Positions 45,001 through 60,000 of a DNA stretch of 64,000 bases are shown here, one piece after another. Positions within the stretch are counted from its first letter, which is position 1. Every line of letters begins with the position of its first letter. Made by a program: the position numbers and the translations under genes. Location of the stretch: positions 18,277,522 through 18,341,521 of the forward strand of contig NC_059477.1 in the NCBI RefSeq assembly GCF_018139145.2, given 5' to 3'. The notes under the pieces were generated by a model. That model was not told the DNA's origin, made no database searches, and saw nothing but the letters and a program-made list of their open reading frames with translations. The DNA comes from Gymnogyps californianus (taxonomy: Eukaryota > Chordata > Aves > Accipitriformes > Cathartidae).

Positions 45001-48000
45001 ATAAAGGCCTTCATGCCACTTTCCGAAAAGGCGATGAACCACCTTCCCTTCTTGATCTATCACAACACCCTGCACCTCATTTACGTTTGAATTCCAGTAG
45101 TTCACCTGCAAGTTTAACAAAAAATTACTAGTTCACACTGGTTTTCGTGTTACCCATTGTACCAATACGGATACTGCATGAATCTTAATATGTGGCACCA
45201 ACTGTCCAAATTTTGTATCGGAACAGCTCACCTGGAACCAAGAATATCAGAATTCGAAATTCAGATGATGTGAATATTAATTGATTTAGTATATGAGAAA
45301 CCCTGAATAATTTGGTATGTGGTTTTGGTATAAAGGTATTTAAATTATCTGCATAGCTGGGAACTACATTGTTGTTCATTAACCCAAATCCCACACAATT
45401 CAGCAAAAATGACACTTTGAAAGTGTCAAGATCAGAGCCAGCTAAATCTCTTCTTTCTATATGGAGAAATACTGAACATACCTGTACGTTTAAGGGAATC
45501 CTTTGATGGGTGCTGCACACTACTGTTTGCAGCAGGGAAGACGTTCAGCCAGTATTACTTGTTATTTGTTGCTTTCTGTTTCTCTTCTCTGTTTTGCTTT
45601 TCTTAGACACATTCATTTCTTACACCTTCACCTACTGAGCCAGTTGCCCATTCTCAGAACATCCATCAAAATGTGAATTTCAGATTTACGGTAATGCACC
45701 ATTGCTAACACTGCAATGGTATTGATGTATTTTGTTGCAATATGAAGACAAACTTATTTTTAGGGAAAATATTGATAGTAACATAGCTATACAGTGATCT
45801 ATTTTTATATATGGCCCTTGCCTGGATATTAAAATACTATGAACCAAAGCAGCGTTATTTAATCTAAAGAGATAAAAATATTGACTGCCAAATTCTAGTA
45901 AAGGCAGAAGTAAAATGGCACAAAAGTCTACAATGACTTTGCGTTTTCATTGTGGTAATAGAAAAGAAATTATGACATTTCATTTTTAACCTAAAACCAA
46001 CAACAGTATAGCACACGCTATACAGCAGTGTAACACACTGATATCAAATGTTCAGTGGAATAGAATCATACTACTTGACATAGCACTCTCATTTGACAAT
46101 TTACATATTTACAAATGTTGATAAGACAAAATGTGGAATGTGGATTTCAGGAATACTGAAGAAACAGCTTGATGTATCCTTAAACTATGCAGTTTTATGA
46201 ATATATGATATGTATTAGAATACATATGTTACCTTGACAAATGTGAGTTTACAAATACAAATGCTGCTTTTGGTGTTTCTGATAGTTATCTCTCCATAGT
46301 GTTCTATCCACCTCCTTCCACTAAGAATATTATGTATGCAAGTAGTGACTTTGTTCCAGACATAGTAGTCTCCATACCTAGGAACAGATTAACAAGTAGT
46401 TGGTAACATATTAATCATGATCCTTGCGGACAAAAAAGTAAAACATAGCTACATTATCATAAATACAAGACCATATTCCTCAAAAACTTTTGAAACAATA
46501 GCTTACTTCATTAAAGCACTGGTTCTGGGTACATTACTAATCCTTCATAGAGGAGCTCACCTAAGCTCTAGTGCAGAGAACTGAAGAATGGTACTATGAA
46601 CCACAAATCAAGACATTATGAACCACCAAAGCCCTGCACAGCATATTCACTGTCCTCAGAGCATTAAGTGCTTTGGCCACAATTCCTTTAGGGGCAGGAC
46701 AGTGACCCAAAGATCAACATAAAGCTAAATTGAGGTTATAAGCAGACAAAGTAATTAAGTTACAAATAGAACAAAATTAATATGGAAAGGAAGTAGCAAG
46801 CAGGAGCTCACTGGCACATCATCCCTTTCCCTCTGTAACAACTACTCAGAGCCACAGCATCTCTGTTGTCAAACAAGGCAATAAAATGAGGGAATTATAT
46901 TGTGCAAAGCACATTCTCCTTCAAAGTTGAGGGGCAAGCATGAAGACAGAAGACAAAGATGCTCTTGAGTGCATTTACTTCAATTTCGTAAGATGGATAA
47001 AGAGGTGAAGTGGAGCGATGCATACTGTTAGAGCAGAAAGAAAGCTGCTGCAATGTACAACAGAATAGTACTCCCTGATATCTCTGGGATTGAAACTTCT
47101 TACTTCTTCTTCTCACTACTCTGTCAACATCTGAAGAACATGCTTTGCCTTATTTTGAAAAATGACCTTACATTGTTACTAGTGGTTGTTCTGAGGGAAC
47201 ACTTAGCAGTATTGAGAGCCTTAGTAAGGACAGCGCTAGCTGCTGACAGTCCTATATTGCAGCCTTGTTCTGAACAGTTGATCACTACTGTACATGTAAA
47301 ACTTGGGCTCTCTCTCCTAAAACATTTCTATCCCCCTCTGTCTATCGCTTTCTAGAGAGTTTGTATATTTTTCCTCCAAAAACCCAAATGGATCTTCAGG
47401 CTCAAAAATGCTTCAGTATCCCACCTGTACACTAAGGAGAGATTTGAGCTAGGCACTAACTCTCACCAGTACAATTCATGTGATGTCTGCATACACTTCC
47501 CCCAATCCATTCACAAGGCAGCACAGATTAGATTGCAGCAAAGACTGGAAACAAAAGGAAATAGGACAGTAGCTTACTTTGGAAGAGTCACATTCAAGGT
47601 TCCAACTGGCAGAATTTCCATCGATTTCCCCCAGAATTTGTTTTTCCACCTGATATCTGAATATAACAGTGAAAGATTTACAAAACTGAAAAGACCAAAG
47701 TCTGCCCCTTGCAGTGATCTGTGTGGCACATGAGATGATCTATGCTAGATCACCCAGTTTAAAACAGGACAGTGTGAGGTTGCCAGGGAAAATACAAAAC
47801 AAAGAAAAAATACTAGAAAATGACATTAGGTCAGAAAAACTAAATATAAGTTTGATTTTCTTCTAGGAGTCATGCCTGTGCTACATTACTGTCAAATCTC
47901 TCATGAAAACATTCAATACATATTAAATGCATATGCCAGTAGATACAAGGAAAGAAAGAGCTGCTCATTCAACTGTGTAAAAAGAATTGCTTGTGTTTGT

Positions 48001-51000
48001 AAGAAATAATAATTTTCTTGGTAAAAAGTTTTTAACCAGAAAAGTATAAACAGACTGCAAGTGACAAGGGAAGTTATAACACGTCTGCTCACTCTTCAGA
48101 ATGAGAATTTGGAGTTAAATAATTCAGAGCATCAGTTTGTTATATGTTACTACAAAAATAATAAGTATAGAAATTTTGAGTAAGTTCCAAATGCAAAGCT
48201 CAGCTTATACAGACAAAGTTTTTACTTGCTAATAAAAAAGGAGTTTATGCTTTTGAATTAAAAAAGTATACCTTGCCAAAACACAAAGTTCTTCGATTCA
48301 CAGTGACAGGCCGAAATGGGAGGATGGTGGCTAACCTGAAAAAGTTTGGCTGAGTTAAACACAATTCATTTTCATTTCCAAGACAATATAATTGTTACTG
48401 AAATATGAAAATACTAAATAGCCCGCACTATTTATTAGCCTATGTTGCTATGAAAACAGATGCAACTTAAGTTTATACTTAAAACACTTTGTTGTGATTA
48501 CTATAAAAATATCTACCTTCTAGCATTTAACAAAGTTCAGTCATACTAACAGCCTTTCTTTACTACTAAGAAAGCAAACCATTCTAACTAGAAAGAAAAA
48601 ACAAGATTACTCTATAAAACAAAGAAAGCAAAATCTAAATCTAAACAGGAGTGTCTATCTAGAAACAAGCTTTACCTGCTCTGAGAAAAATCGAAATCCT
48701 TTGTCTTCTCTAATACATTCATAAGTTTCACCAAGCACTGGGTTAAATGGCTTGCTTCCTGCTCTAAAGTATGTAGAGGCATAGCCTGACGCTGCAAAAG
48801 CAGCTATGAGAACCTGTGAAAATACAGACAAGAACGTAAGTGAGAACAAGCAGAGATTCTTGTGTATATGCCATCACTATGTGGTATCACACAACTCACT
48901 CCACTCAGAGTGAAATCTGGATTAATGAAGCATGCCTGAGAGTGAAGCCATACATCCCAGCCAGAGCCAGTATAAACTGTATTTCTTTTGTTGATATGAG
49001 TTGTTCTTCTTCATGGCCTCAGTCAGTCTTTTTCAACAGTCCCCTAAAATAACAATCTGAACAAGATACTGTTTTTCTACCTTTGACCAGGCTTATCACT
49101 AATGATCTAAAACACAGACCCAGCTCTAGTCTATACTCCCTGTGAATAAATATTATATGATAACTTCTAATGACAAGATCACATACCATTTTCCTATGGG
49201 AACTATTCTATTTAGTGCCAAACATAAACGGCTCTCACTTAGGATGTCCTTAATGCAGAGTTATCTCAGGATCTTCCACGCATGTGCAGCCTTATCAGCC
49301 CCCTCATCTCCATGTACAACCAAAATCTAGTAATCTCTAAACCAGGCCTAGCTGGGAGTAATAAGTTAAGCGACACGCCATGGTAATTTAGATTACAGCT
49401 CCCTTTAGCATAGTTAAAAAAAAAAAAAAAAATCACAACAGGCACTCAGAAGTCCAAACAAAACTTCAGGAAAGCAATACAGGGATAAAAATCACTCAGC
49501 TATGGATAATATGCTAACAGCGGGGCGAACCTTAACCAGGTCCCCCTTTCCTCATGCTAGCAAGGACGTAACACTCGTGTGAGATTTTACATGCTTTGTT
49601 TTCTTCCCACTGTGTAATGGGTGCTCCATTCTCTATTCATTTCATATTATTCATAAATGAAGCATCAACAGAATTAATGCTCTTTTCACGGGCTTTTCTT
49701 CAACAGTAAAAACCTTCATTCTTCCAAAACCTTTTTCATTAATTTAACTATAAGACACTACAGAAAAATGAGGGGTTTTACTATCCTTATGATATATAAA
49801 GCAGTGAGAAGAAAAAAGTTTCCACTAGTTTTGGACACTTATTTAAGATAGCAAAGTCCTGATTTTTCAGAGAACAGTGAAGAATCAGGTAACATATTCA
49901 CAGCACTGCTACCACTGAAGCTTTGGGTATTCAGTACTTCTGCCAAGTAGTACCACATGCCTCAGCTTGGGTGTGCAATTTGCATTTTTAAGGTGCTTGT
50001 TAAAAGTTTGTCTTGTATCCCCAGTATTGCACTAGATATCTGTAGCAGAGAAGGGGATTGAATCCGTGTTTCCAAGGAAGCTTTTGGTTGCACCGTGGAT
50101 TTTCCTTCCTGAACTCTCCTGACTCCTTCAATACTCACCTTCCAAGCTTTTCAACAAAGGAGGCAGAGTCCTCCAGGCAAACAGCCTGCTTTACTCAGTA
50201 CAACCCTGCCCAGTCCTTACAGGATCTCCCTTTTGTGAGGGACATAAGGAGTCTTGTAGGAAAACAGCATGTGATGACAAATAATTCAACCTCCTACCAA
50301 TAAGACAGGTTCAACTTCTTCAGTTGCAAGGAAAAAAATACCAGTGTTTAGGACCCCTTGCTCTCCTGCAGGCCACATGAACATGGCAGTTCATGGACCT
50401 GAGCATGTGGCTATATGACAGCCACAGGCAACCTCTCTTCTCCCAATTATCTACAGTGCTGCCAACCCATACCAGGGAACAGTAGATATGTTCAGCAACA
50501 ACACTGCCAACTTTCCCCTAACAGCCTTTCCCTGTTTCTTCTGAGGAAAAGGAGACATGACAGATCAAAACACCCTGAGAGCTGAACATAGGCTGTTGGT
50601 TGTCAGTTAAAAACTCAAGACATACGTACAGGGGAGCTGAAGTCAGGCTGCCCAGTCAAACTTTGTTTTAGTGTTTTGGAACTTCTCTATTAGAAATTGC
50701 CTAGGATGACATCTTATTGACACCTACATTGATCATAAGCCAGCCACAGACTTGATTAGCTCTTGGAGGCTGCTGGACTTGATCACTGAAAGCCAGGAAA
50801 GGATGCTGCAGGGTTAGAAACTGCCAATGCCTACATATACAATCCTAGAGAGTAAGATCAGTCTTCATATCAATGAGTACAATTGCAGGACTTGGTTTGA
50901 AGTGAAGAAAAGTCCCTCAGCCTTGTTCAGATCAAACCTACCACCTGTAATTGTTCACAGCATTTGTCTGACCCAGCAGGGAGCTCTGTTGTCTGTGAAC

Positions 51001-54000
51001 AGGAAGAATAAGAGAGGACCCTGCACAGACCTCCATCCAACAGCTCCCTTTTTAATACAGACATAAGAAGTGCTACACTAAATTTATTACCATGCGTTCA
51101 TAAGGATCATCTGTTTCAGCAGCCTTGTCCAAGAGTTCACTGTACTCCAGCTCTTCACAAAGATGTTGCAAGGTATTCAGAGGTTCATTTAGCTCAACTG
51201 GCATGGATACTTTGGAAAGATCTTTGCCAATGTTATTTCTCAAAATATTCCACAGGTTGATGTTACTGGTGTCAGGGCTGGGAGCTGGGAGACAAGTTCT
51301 CCGTCCATTCCTGAATGCGCCTCCTGTTAGCTCACCATTAAGAACTGGGAAGGGAAAAAACTATCATAAGAAAGCACCCGATTAAGAAAAAAAGACTTAT
51401 CCATTGAACCAAATCACCGCCAGAACAAGTAAGCCCAGCTTCACTGATTTCAGCTGAGTTGGTCTTGTATAGACACGCAGTAAATCTGGTACATGAACAT
51501 AACCAACATAATTTCCCAAAGTTTAAAACATAGCAGTATACTTTGCCGAGAAATGTTGTCAGCAACACTGGTGTTGTCCTCAGATATATTATCACTCACA
51601 TCACTGATATAAGATTCATCATCAGAAGCCTAAAACATAAATATAATATCAATTAAGTCAAATACATATAAAATATACTGACAAATTAGACAAAAAAAAT
51701 TGAAACACAAATATTCAAAGAAATCATCTCTGCCCAATTAGAGCTTTTAACTAAATCAACTGGATGTTTCAATCAGCCCATACTGCCAATTCACTAGAAG
51801 TGTCAAAACAAATGCTATGCTCTCCTTATGTTTCTGAATTCCTTATTATGAAGCCAAATACACACATTAAATTTGCAAAAGGGTGACTTCAAATGAGATC
51901 AGAGATGAACAAAAAATTGACAACGTAATGCGCTGGGGATGGGAGGTGAGAAGAGATAGTCAGATTTGTGTTTTTTATAAAGAACCAAACAATAAAATGC
52001 AGCTTGTGTTTCAGCAAATAATTATATAAACATCAACCTATCATTTTGCAAAACAAGAACTACATCAGTGTTAAGACTATTTTTAAGAATTTTTTTAACA
52101 AAAAATATTTTTTTCAGAAATATTACTTTCAAAATATTTTACAGTATTTACTGATGACAGAGTATTTATTATAAAGCCTATACCATTTGCAGGTGATTTT
52201 GTAAAGTTTCCATTTTGTTTATACCATACAGACACACCAATTTTCCATACTGATATAGACAATCCAGACTATTGAGATAACATGTACTTTACACCTGCCA
52301 GAAGCAATAAGATAAGGAACCATTCCATTCTTTAGATTAACAACTCTAGCTGTGGTTGTGCTAACTCGCAGCACATGAGCAATCCTTGTCAAAGAGAAAA
52401 TACAGTGGCACACTCTTATTTCCTCTTACAGAAGAGTTGTGGTAGACCACAGCACTACTGTGGCTTTATAAAAAGGTATTTTAAAAAATAGAAAAAAAAT
52501 AAAAAATGAAGAATTTATTCAGGATAGCGCAGGAAAGCTGTGGACAGCAACATGATTCAGGAGCCTGAACTGTACCTGACTGCTTCAACTTTCAGCTTGA
52601 GTGAGCCAATTTTTCAGGCTTTTGTCTACTCTGATTACAGAGAATAACTTCATATGTATACTAGAAGACTTTTTTTTTTAAAGAATATTTTAAAATCTAA
52701 ATTAGTTGACTACATAGTCAGACATAATTGCTCCTGTCTATATCATCCTTATCTGAAACTGCCATAGTCTAGTCTAGCAGGGTCCTGTACTGAACATAAG
52801 CTACTGATACAAACAACTTTCAACTCAGTTTTACACTTCAGGGAACTTCTGCACCCCGTCACAAGGGAGTCTCAGGTTCATTTATCTACACCTTACACAT
52901 TCTGATACCTTTTTATTCTAAGTAGCATTATTAAAAAAAAAAAAAAATCATTCACTAGTGGTAGCAATACCTAAATCTGTCCAACAGCAAAGCTGCAGCA
53001 TGCTGTCATAACCTACCTCGTTTTCTGACGAGCTGGCAGATAGAAGCACTTCCTGTGCATCAAAAAACTCTGAAATGGATTCAGACATAGAGAGCCTGCT
53101 CTCATTAGAAACTTGCTGAGACAGTGGCAAACTGACATGAATTTGTTCACCCGTCTGTAAATAAAGCACAGAAAAATAAAGTATTATTTCTAATACAAAA
53201 GAAATATGCATAGAAGGGGTAAATCACCTGAATAATTTTTCTATGCCAAATATAAGCAAGGATACTAAAGACAGCATTTTAGCAGGGCTTTGTATGTATC
53301 TAACAGATGAGACTTTGACAATTACAAAATAAAGTGCATTTTGAGCAGTGAGATACATATCTTCATTTGAGGCCTGCTCAGCATCAACTGCTAAGTTTTA
53401 GCAGTGCAAATAATCACAGATCTAGTCCTGTATCCAGAGGAATGATTTTGTGGACGATAGCTGGATTGTTTCAGACAAGTTCAACCATGAAATTCAGATG
53501 AAAAGATACCTGGTCATAACAAATTATATCACTGAGAGCTAGCTTTGATACAACCAAAACTCAAATATAAAGCTTTATAAAGGTCAGGGAGTTATAAGTT
53601 ACTTTCAAAATAAATGCGCTTGTGAACCAGTTTAGTAACAAATGTTTGAAATGTTTGAATATTCAGGAGGATGGCTATAATAGATATTTATGTGCTTTCA
53701 TTCCATGTTTGTATTCCAGATCTCATTAGAATTATGCCATTAACACTGACTCAATACTACTAAAGGGAACGAAGTCTCTACGGTTTATTATAAAGAGAAT
53801 TTAACAGCAAAGGCAAGGGTTCAAAATTGTGTTATATCAGTAGCGGGGCAAGCTAATTTAAATAGTGGAACATTCCTCTTCCTGCTATTGATGGGAGGAA
53901 CACCAGGTTTAAACGTGTTACCCTACAGGCTATTGCTTTAAGAAGGGGGGGTGGGAAATTAAGATTCTTTCCCTGTACCATTCCACCAAACGAGCTGCTG

Positions 54001-57000
54001 CTGCTGTGGAGGGAAACAGGCTTCTGACTTAATCCCTTAGTTTATACAGCATGTTGCTTCTGGGAGATAATACAGATGAAACTACTGAAGCCCTTCTAAA
54101 CACAGTTAACTCTTCAGATTGCAACTCCATCCCCATTAATCTTACTACAGAAGTCCTGCAAATGGTTTTGTTGACATCTTAATCCTGTAGAATTATTCTA
54201 TATAGTTGCCTCAAAATGCACTAACAAAAACCAAAAAATCATAAACAAGCCAAGAGGTCAAAACCCATTCCTTTTTCACTGGGGCTTATACGCTTGTAGA
54301 TGGTTTATGATGTTTGATGAATTATAATGGAAACAGAAGCTCATGTCACTGTTATCTTTACAGGAAGTGATTAAAATTTTAAGTTCTTGTAGAAGCTAGA
54401 GGGACTTGGAAAAATACATATGCCCCTACCTGAAAAAGATGCTCACACCGGCATTATATACACACTGCAAGATTATATATAGATAAAGCAATCAAGAGAA
54501 GAAGTGAACGAGAAATCTGGGAACCTCTTTGAAAAACTCCTTCAGTCAGACACCCTTGTACCAAGATAACAATGTACATATGAAAAAGAAACAGCTAATC
54601 AACAAAAACCACAAAACAGAAGAGATGGTCATTGCTCAGAACTTCACTGCAGATTGCTGTGCTGTGGCACCACTTCACCTCTATCTTCTGTTGCTAGTCT
54701 CCAGCATGCTGGACTCTTGGAAAAATTGTTTGGATGTTTTCAAAAAGCAAATAAACAAAAGTAATTTGAAACATATTTCCACCTTTCTTGTTGGAAGAAA
54801 TAATTAGGAGACAAAAGTATGTTAATTGAAATGGCATATGCATAGAAAAAAATCAGTGGAAATGACAAATGAAAAATATTTTGGTAAAATGCAAGCAGAA
54901 TGTCTGTCAAAGTGACCATATTAATTGTAACATATTACAGCTCACAAATTCAGATTTGTCCTTCTCATGAGGGAAGCTGACTTGTTATTAATACAAATGT
55001 TCAGTAATCTGTTGACTGAGGAAAGCAAAATGAGAAAGACTAGATGTTGCAAACATGATATTAGTATAGTGCTCGTTTCATAGACTGAACCTTTTGATTT
55101 CAGCAGTGCCACTCAAAATATTAAACATCAGGCCCTTTAAGCACTTGCAGGATCAGGCCATTAAATACTAAACTGTTCTGTTGATTTGGCAAGAAACTAA
55201 GATACAGAATTGGTTAGCTACTGTGTGTTACATTCAAATACAGTAAAACCTCACTAATTCCCACAGCCAACAATTAATATTCCAAAACTGGAGTCCCTCC
55301 CTGTTTCCCTGCAGAGACCAAACTTCTTTCATGAGATCTGACATATGCAAAATAAAAGACAGAAATTTTATTTTATGTAGGGAAAATATAATCTGACTTT
55401 TTCTATAAATGAATACTTGCCAATCTGAAAAATTCTATAATTTGCCAGGTGTTTCAGCTATTAGTGAGAATTAGCAAGGTTTGATTGTACTCTAAATCCA
55501 TTAAAGGCCAAAGTCTTACCTCATCAGGACTAGGGATAATATTTACACTGACAACCTGATCACAAATAACAGATTCTGAATGTATTCTGTTCAAGCGACT
55601 CCTTAGTTCAGCATTCTGGTTGAGAGCCTTAAAATAAAAATTGCACATTTCATTTAAAATTAAAAAGTAAGCGTTAAACAGAAAATAAAAAAAAAAAGTA
55701 GCTTCTTCCCAGCAATTTCCTAAGAAATCACAGAACGTCCTTTCTTCCATTTTTAGAGGGATACCTATTTTGAGATCCTCTCTAACATGATTTAATCTTT
55801 TGGTTGGTTTGCCTTCAGTGATTTTCAGGAGGCAGGGGGGACAGATACTCTCCCACAATGTAACAGTGGTATTCTACTTTAATTCTTCAGATAGCTCTTT
55901 GGCTGGTATACTGGTGGGTTATGTACATTATGGAAATGGGGAGTGAATGCAGCAAGAAAGAATGAAACTGCAGAACAACAAACTGGAACTACCCACAAAA
56001 TGCCCAAAGAGGCAATTCTTGGTTTACAACTATACAGCCCTTTCTGAACCAAGGTTACAGCACTTAGAGCCTGCAAAAGGAAATTGCTTCCTTTCCAGCA
56101 AAAACAACATAATTGCTAGTATCATTGGGTGCTTGCCTGTCCAGATCAATTTGATATATTTGCATGTGTGTACTCATTTCAAACTACTGATCCATTAGAG
56201 TGTCACAAATACCAACAGAATTCAACTAGTGTCTGGTATCTGCTGGGTTTTCTCCTTTTTTAAAGCCCAACCTAGATTATAAATTTGGGTGCATATATAT
56301 ATATTGTCTGTTATCTAGAAAGACTCATGTACAAGATTCTGGAATCCAGAAAAAATATAATACGTTACATACCTAGAACATGAACTGACTTAACCCTAAT
56401 ATATCCCCAGCACTGAGGATTATAGAAAAGAACAACAGACAGACATACTGTTTTAGTAGAAAATGGCTGTTATAATGGAGTAGGAATCTTCTGCCTCCCC
56501 CTAGTGCAGACCCAGGAACAGATTGCATGAATGTACTGAAACAAAGTAGGACCAAAGTAAAATAGGTTAGCTTAAACTGTCACTGAACAGTTTAAATTAC
56601 CCCATTTTGCTTTGTTCTGAAACAGTCTGGGCATGTTCACAGTTGCCATCTACCAGGAAGCAAAGGGGATGACTAACAGCAGCCTGGCAGTAGCTTCTTA
56701 AACTGCTCAAACCTGGTCATGAGACTGGTCAAACCCGGCCATCTGACTAAGGTCAAATTTCCACTTATTCGCCATTGAGACTATGAACTAAAGTCTGGCA
56801 GTGACTTTTAGACTGACGCTGGAGGCCAGGAACAAGAAGAAAACCTGATCACCTATTTTATAGAAGTTGCTAATGAGTCTCCACAGGTCTTAGTTAAATT
56901 TGTATCAATAACCAGAAATGGTTACCCTTATCTCTTGTCCTTAACCTTTATTACAATACACAGTAATCAATCTGTGTAACATGATATTCATCTGTATCTA

Positions 57001-60000
57001 TAGAAACGTTGTGCATCAATTTTAATCTCATAGCAAAAACCTCCAACCCAATAACAGCGTATGAAGTTATATACACATTTGGGTGAAGTTCTGTTTGCCT
57101 TTAAATCTCTGCTCACGTTTCTTGCAGATGCAGTACTCCACACCAATCCATTCTTCAGAGTAAAAGATTTTATGTTTCCTTGACAATGAATTAAAAAATG
57201 TGAGTTATTTTGCAACCTGAGGACTTACTGTCGCTTTACCTTTTCTTCCCCACTAAAGCCAATGACAATTTTTCCTTTGGCTTAAGTGGGGGAGACGCTG
57301 GACAGTAATAGGTGTGTATCTGAAAATCCAATTTACCCATGATTATCCTGTAACCCATGATTCCTTTTGCAGTTAGAGACATGGACATATAAAAGAAATC
57401 TGAAAATATGCAGTCAAAATTTAAAACTTATTTAAGAAAACAAGAATATCTCCTTGGCTGTGCTGGAAACAGCTCCAGGAAAGATATCTAGCATTTGTAT
57501 AAAAACATTTGATCCTTTTTTTTACTTTGGAAAACCATAACAGATACATGCTTACACAACCAAATTATATCCTTCACCTCCACATGCATTGAGGTTAGAC
57601 CTATGTCATAATAGAACATATGCCATAGTTCTGGTCAAGAACTTGGCTTTTTCTTGGCTCCTTCTACCTCAGGAAATGGCCAAAATACAAAAGAAATAGT
57701 GCATCTGGCAAGCTAGATGTGCTTGAAATCAAATCAAGAACATACCTGAGAGAGGGACTGTCTGAGGTGTGCTATTTGAGCATTGTGGCCTGTAAGATCC
57801 TGCTCTGAAACAATCTGCTTAAGCTTCTCCTTCTCTATAGCTATGCTGTTAAAGGCAGACTTCAAAAGAGAATGCACTATGCAAAAAGAAAAAAGAAAAC
57901 AAGTGTTTTCTCAGCTACAGAACTGCACATTGACATCTATTACAATACTTCAGCAATAAAGACAGTGTAAGATTTCCATCCCATAATTATGGAAATTTGA
58001 AACAAGGATCTGAACTTCAAGTAATCCATGCCAAATTAAGTACAAACACTTACAGTTTGAGGTTGTAATGTGCATACTGTATGTTCACACATATGTCATC
58101 TGAGCATATTCTTGATGCTGAACATATGGAAAGGTGCACATTTGGAAAACCTGTGTCCAATGTGTGTTCTTTTCTGTCTGGTTTTTTATTTTTCTTTTCA
58201 GAGTAACAAAAAAATTAGTTTTACTAAGACTTAATATTGCACTAATAAAGAGGATTACTTGATCTTTAAACAGGTTTTTGACATTTTTTAAGATTAGTCT
58301 CAAGTTTTTCCTATGTTTGTTATATAACAGATAGCAAACTGATAACAAACCCTTTTAAAAATAGTATTTTTCAGTCTGTAGGACCGTTCATTTATTGGCA
58401 ATAAAATGGCATTTCTAAAGTACATTCTAGTAATAAGCTCTTCTCCTGGTGTTTCCACTGACGTAGAAAACATTGCACAAAAATGAATTGCACAACATTA
58501 TACATAGCAGTGACATTCTGATTCATCTTTGGGGAGAAATAAAGCATTTTATTGAGAAACAAAACGTTTGCAAATTCAGTCACATATTTACAAGATGCAG
58601 AAAGTAGTTTAGAAGACTTCTAAAAAAAAAAAAATCTCTTATCAGACAGAGTTTACCTATCTCTATATTCATGACATCCATGGAAAATGTAGGAACGATA
58701 ATACATGTTGTCTTTATGTAAGCCACCTGACCACCTAAAAATTCTTCTACAATATCATCTAATGCAGACGAATGCCCTTGCCATAACTGAAGGCAATAAA
58801 GAAACACAACGGAGAAGCACAATAAAGGAAAGGCTTGACATTTCCAGTTACCTTTTTGTGCCATCAGGCAGAATTCTTCTTGAAGCTTCATGTACTCAGT
58901 AGAGCACTCCAGAGGGTCCGTTACATGGCTTGGGGGAGTCTGAAACTCGATGTCAGCACAAAGGTTGGGATTGGATGAATGCAGTCGAACTGGTGACATT
59001 GTAGCACTGAAAGGGACCTACAGCGAGAAATAGTGAAGAAATATTGTATAAGGTGCAACCAACCTTTTGACTCTGTTGAAGCAAAATACAAATTTCTGCT
59101 GAAAACAAAAGCCTTAGTTCACAATGTGAAGAACATAGTAAGAGTAAAGATGTAACTTTTTACTCCCTACTCAGCACAGCTGATGCAGAATTCTTTTGAA
59201 ATTTTTCACTGAAACAGAAAAAGAAGGCCTAAATACATAGCTAACGATGGAGCATTCCAATTCTAACATTTACAAAAATGGACCGTTTCCTAATTCTTAA
59301 AAGATGACCGGAAAATTGAACCATGACACATGCTGCTTTATATTTGGACATTTGAGAGTACATGTAGTATGACTCTGTTGTTACAGTACCAACATTTGAA
59401 GTATGCAAGTTCCTCCACAGATCGAGAAATAGGATATAATATCATCAAATATATCATTGAAGTTTTTCAAAACTACTGGTAAATCTTGAGTAGAAACTCA
59501 CTGTACTGGCAACTATGAAGAGGGAAAAAGCATATAGTCTTTCTATATTCTTTCTAACTAAACAAATAAACAACAATCAAAATAAAAAAATCAAAACTCC
59601 ACCTGATTTTCATTTAAAGTACATGAACCATAAATAAATGCAAAGAGATATAGTTTAGTAAGATGGAGCAAAGAATTTAGTTTATTGTCATTTCCACTCT
59701 TCTTTCTCCTTCTATACTTTTCAGGTACAGTAATAAAAATATACATGCAAATCTTTATAAGTTATATACACATGTATCATGTGTATCGAACAGTTACCTA
59801 TATGCTCATATGCAGTGTATGGCTACCACTGTTATATATGTGACATGTGTGTGTGAGTATGTTGTATTTTATTTTAATTTTACCATTTACACACATTTGT
59901 ATAAAAATCAGGCCAAGAACCTAATTTTCAAATTTAAATGCAAAGGAAAGGCATGCAGGACTACATTTTGTTACTTAAATATTAAGCACTGTTAAACACA

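Larger units (their letters stand above)
42097..51090 (-). other. OSBPL6 introns between ORD-domain exons
   Basis: AT-rich introns separating the exons listed between 42.1 and 51.1 kb. Seen inside: an A/GA tract (42107-42145) next to the last acceptor, TA-rich simple sequence near 42670-42720, a 27-bp tandem duplication at 44758-44811, and a poly-A run near 49413-49432. The 2.3-kb intron 48814-51090 holds no recognised element. Confidence 0.65.
51345..58851 (-). other. OSBPL6 introns around the linker and coiled-coil exons
   Basis: AT-rich. Apart from the exons at 51.5, 53.0, 55.5 and 57.7 kb I see no genes. A poly-A run lies at 52931-52945, an imperfect inverted repeat at 57250-57294, and a slightly GC-richer unidentified stretch at 56580-56860. 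Confidence 0.6.

Noticed and set aside
56580..56860. Possible LTR starting TGTTCTGAAACAG
   Set aside because: No matching far end, CA terminus or target-site duplication could be found.
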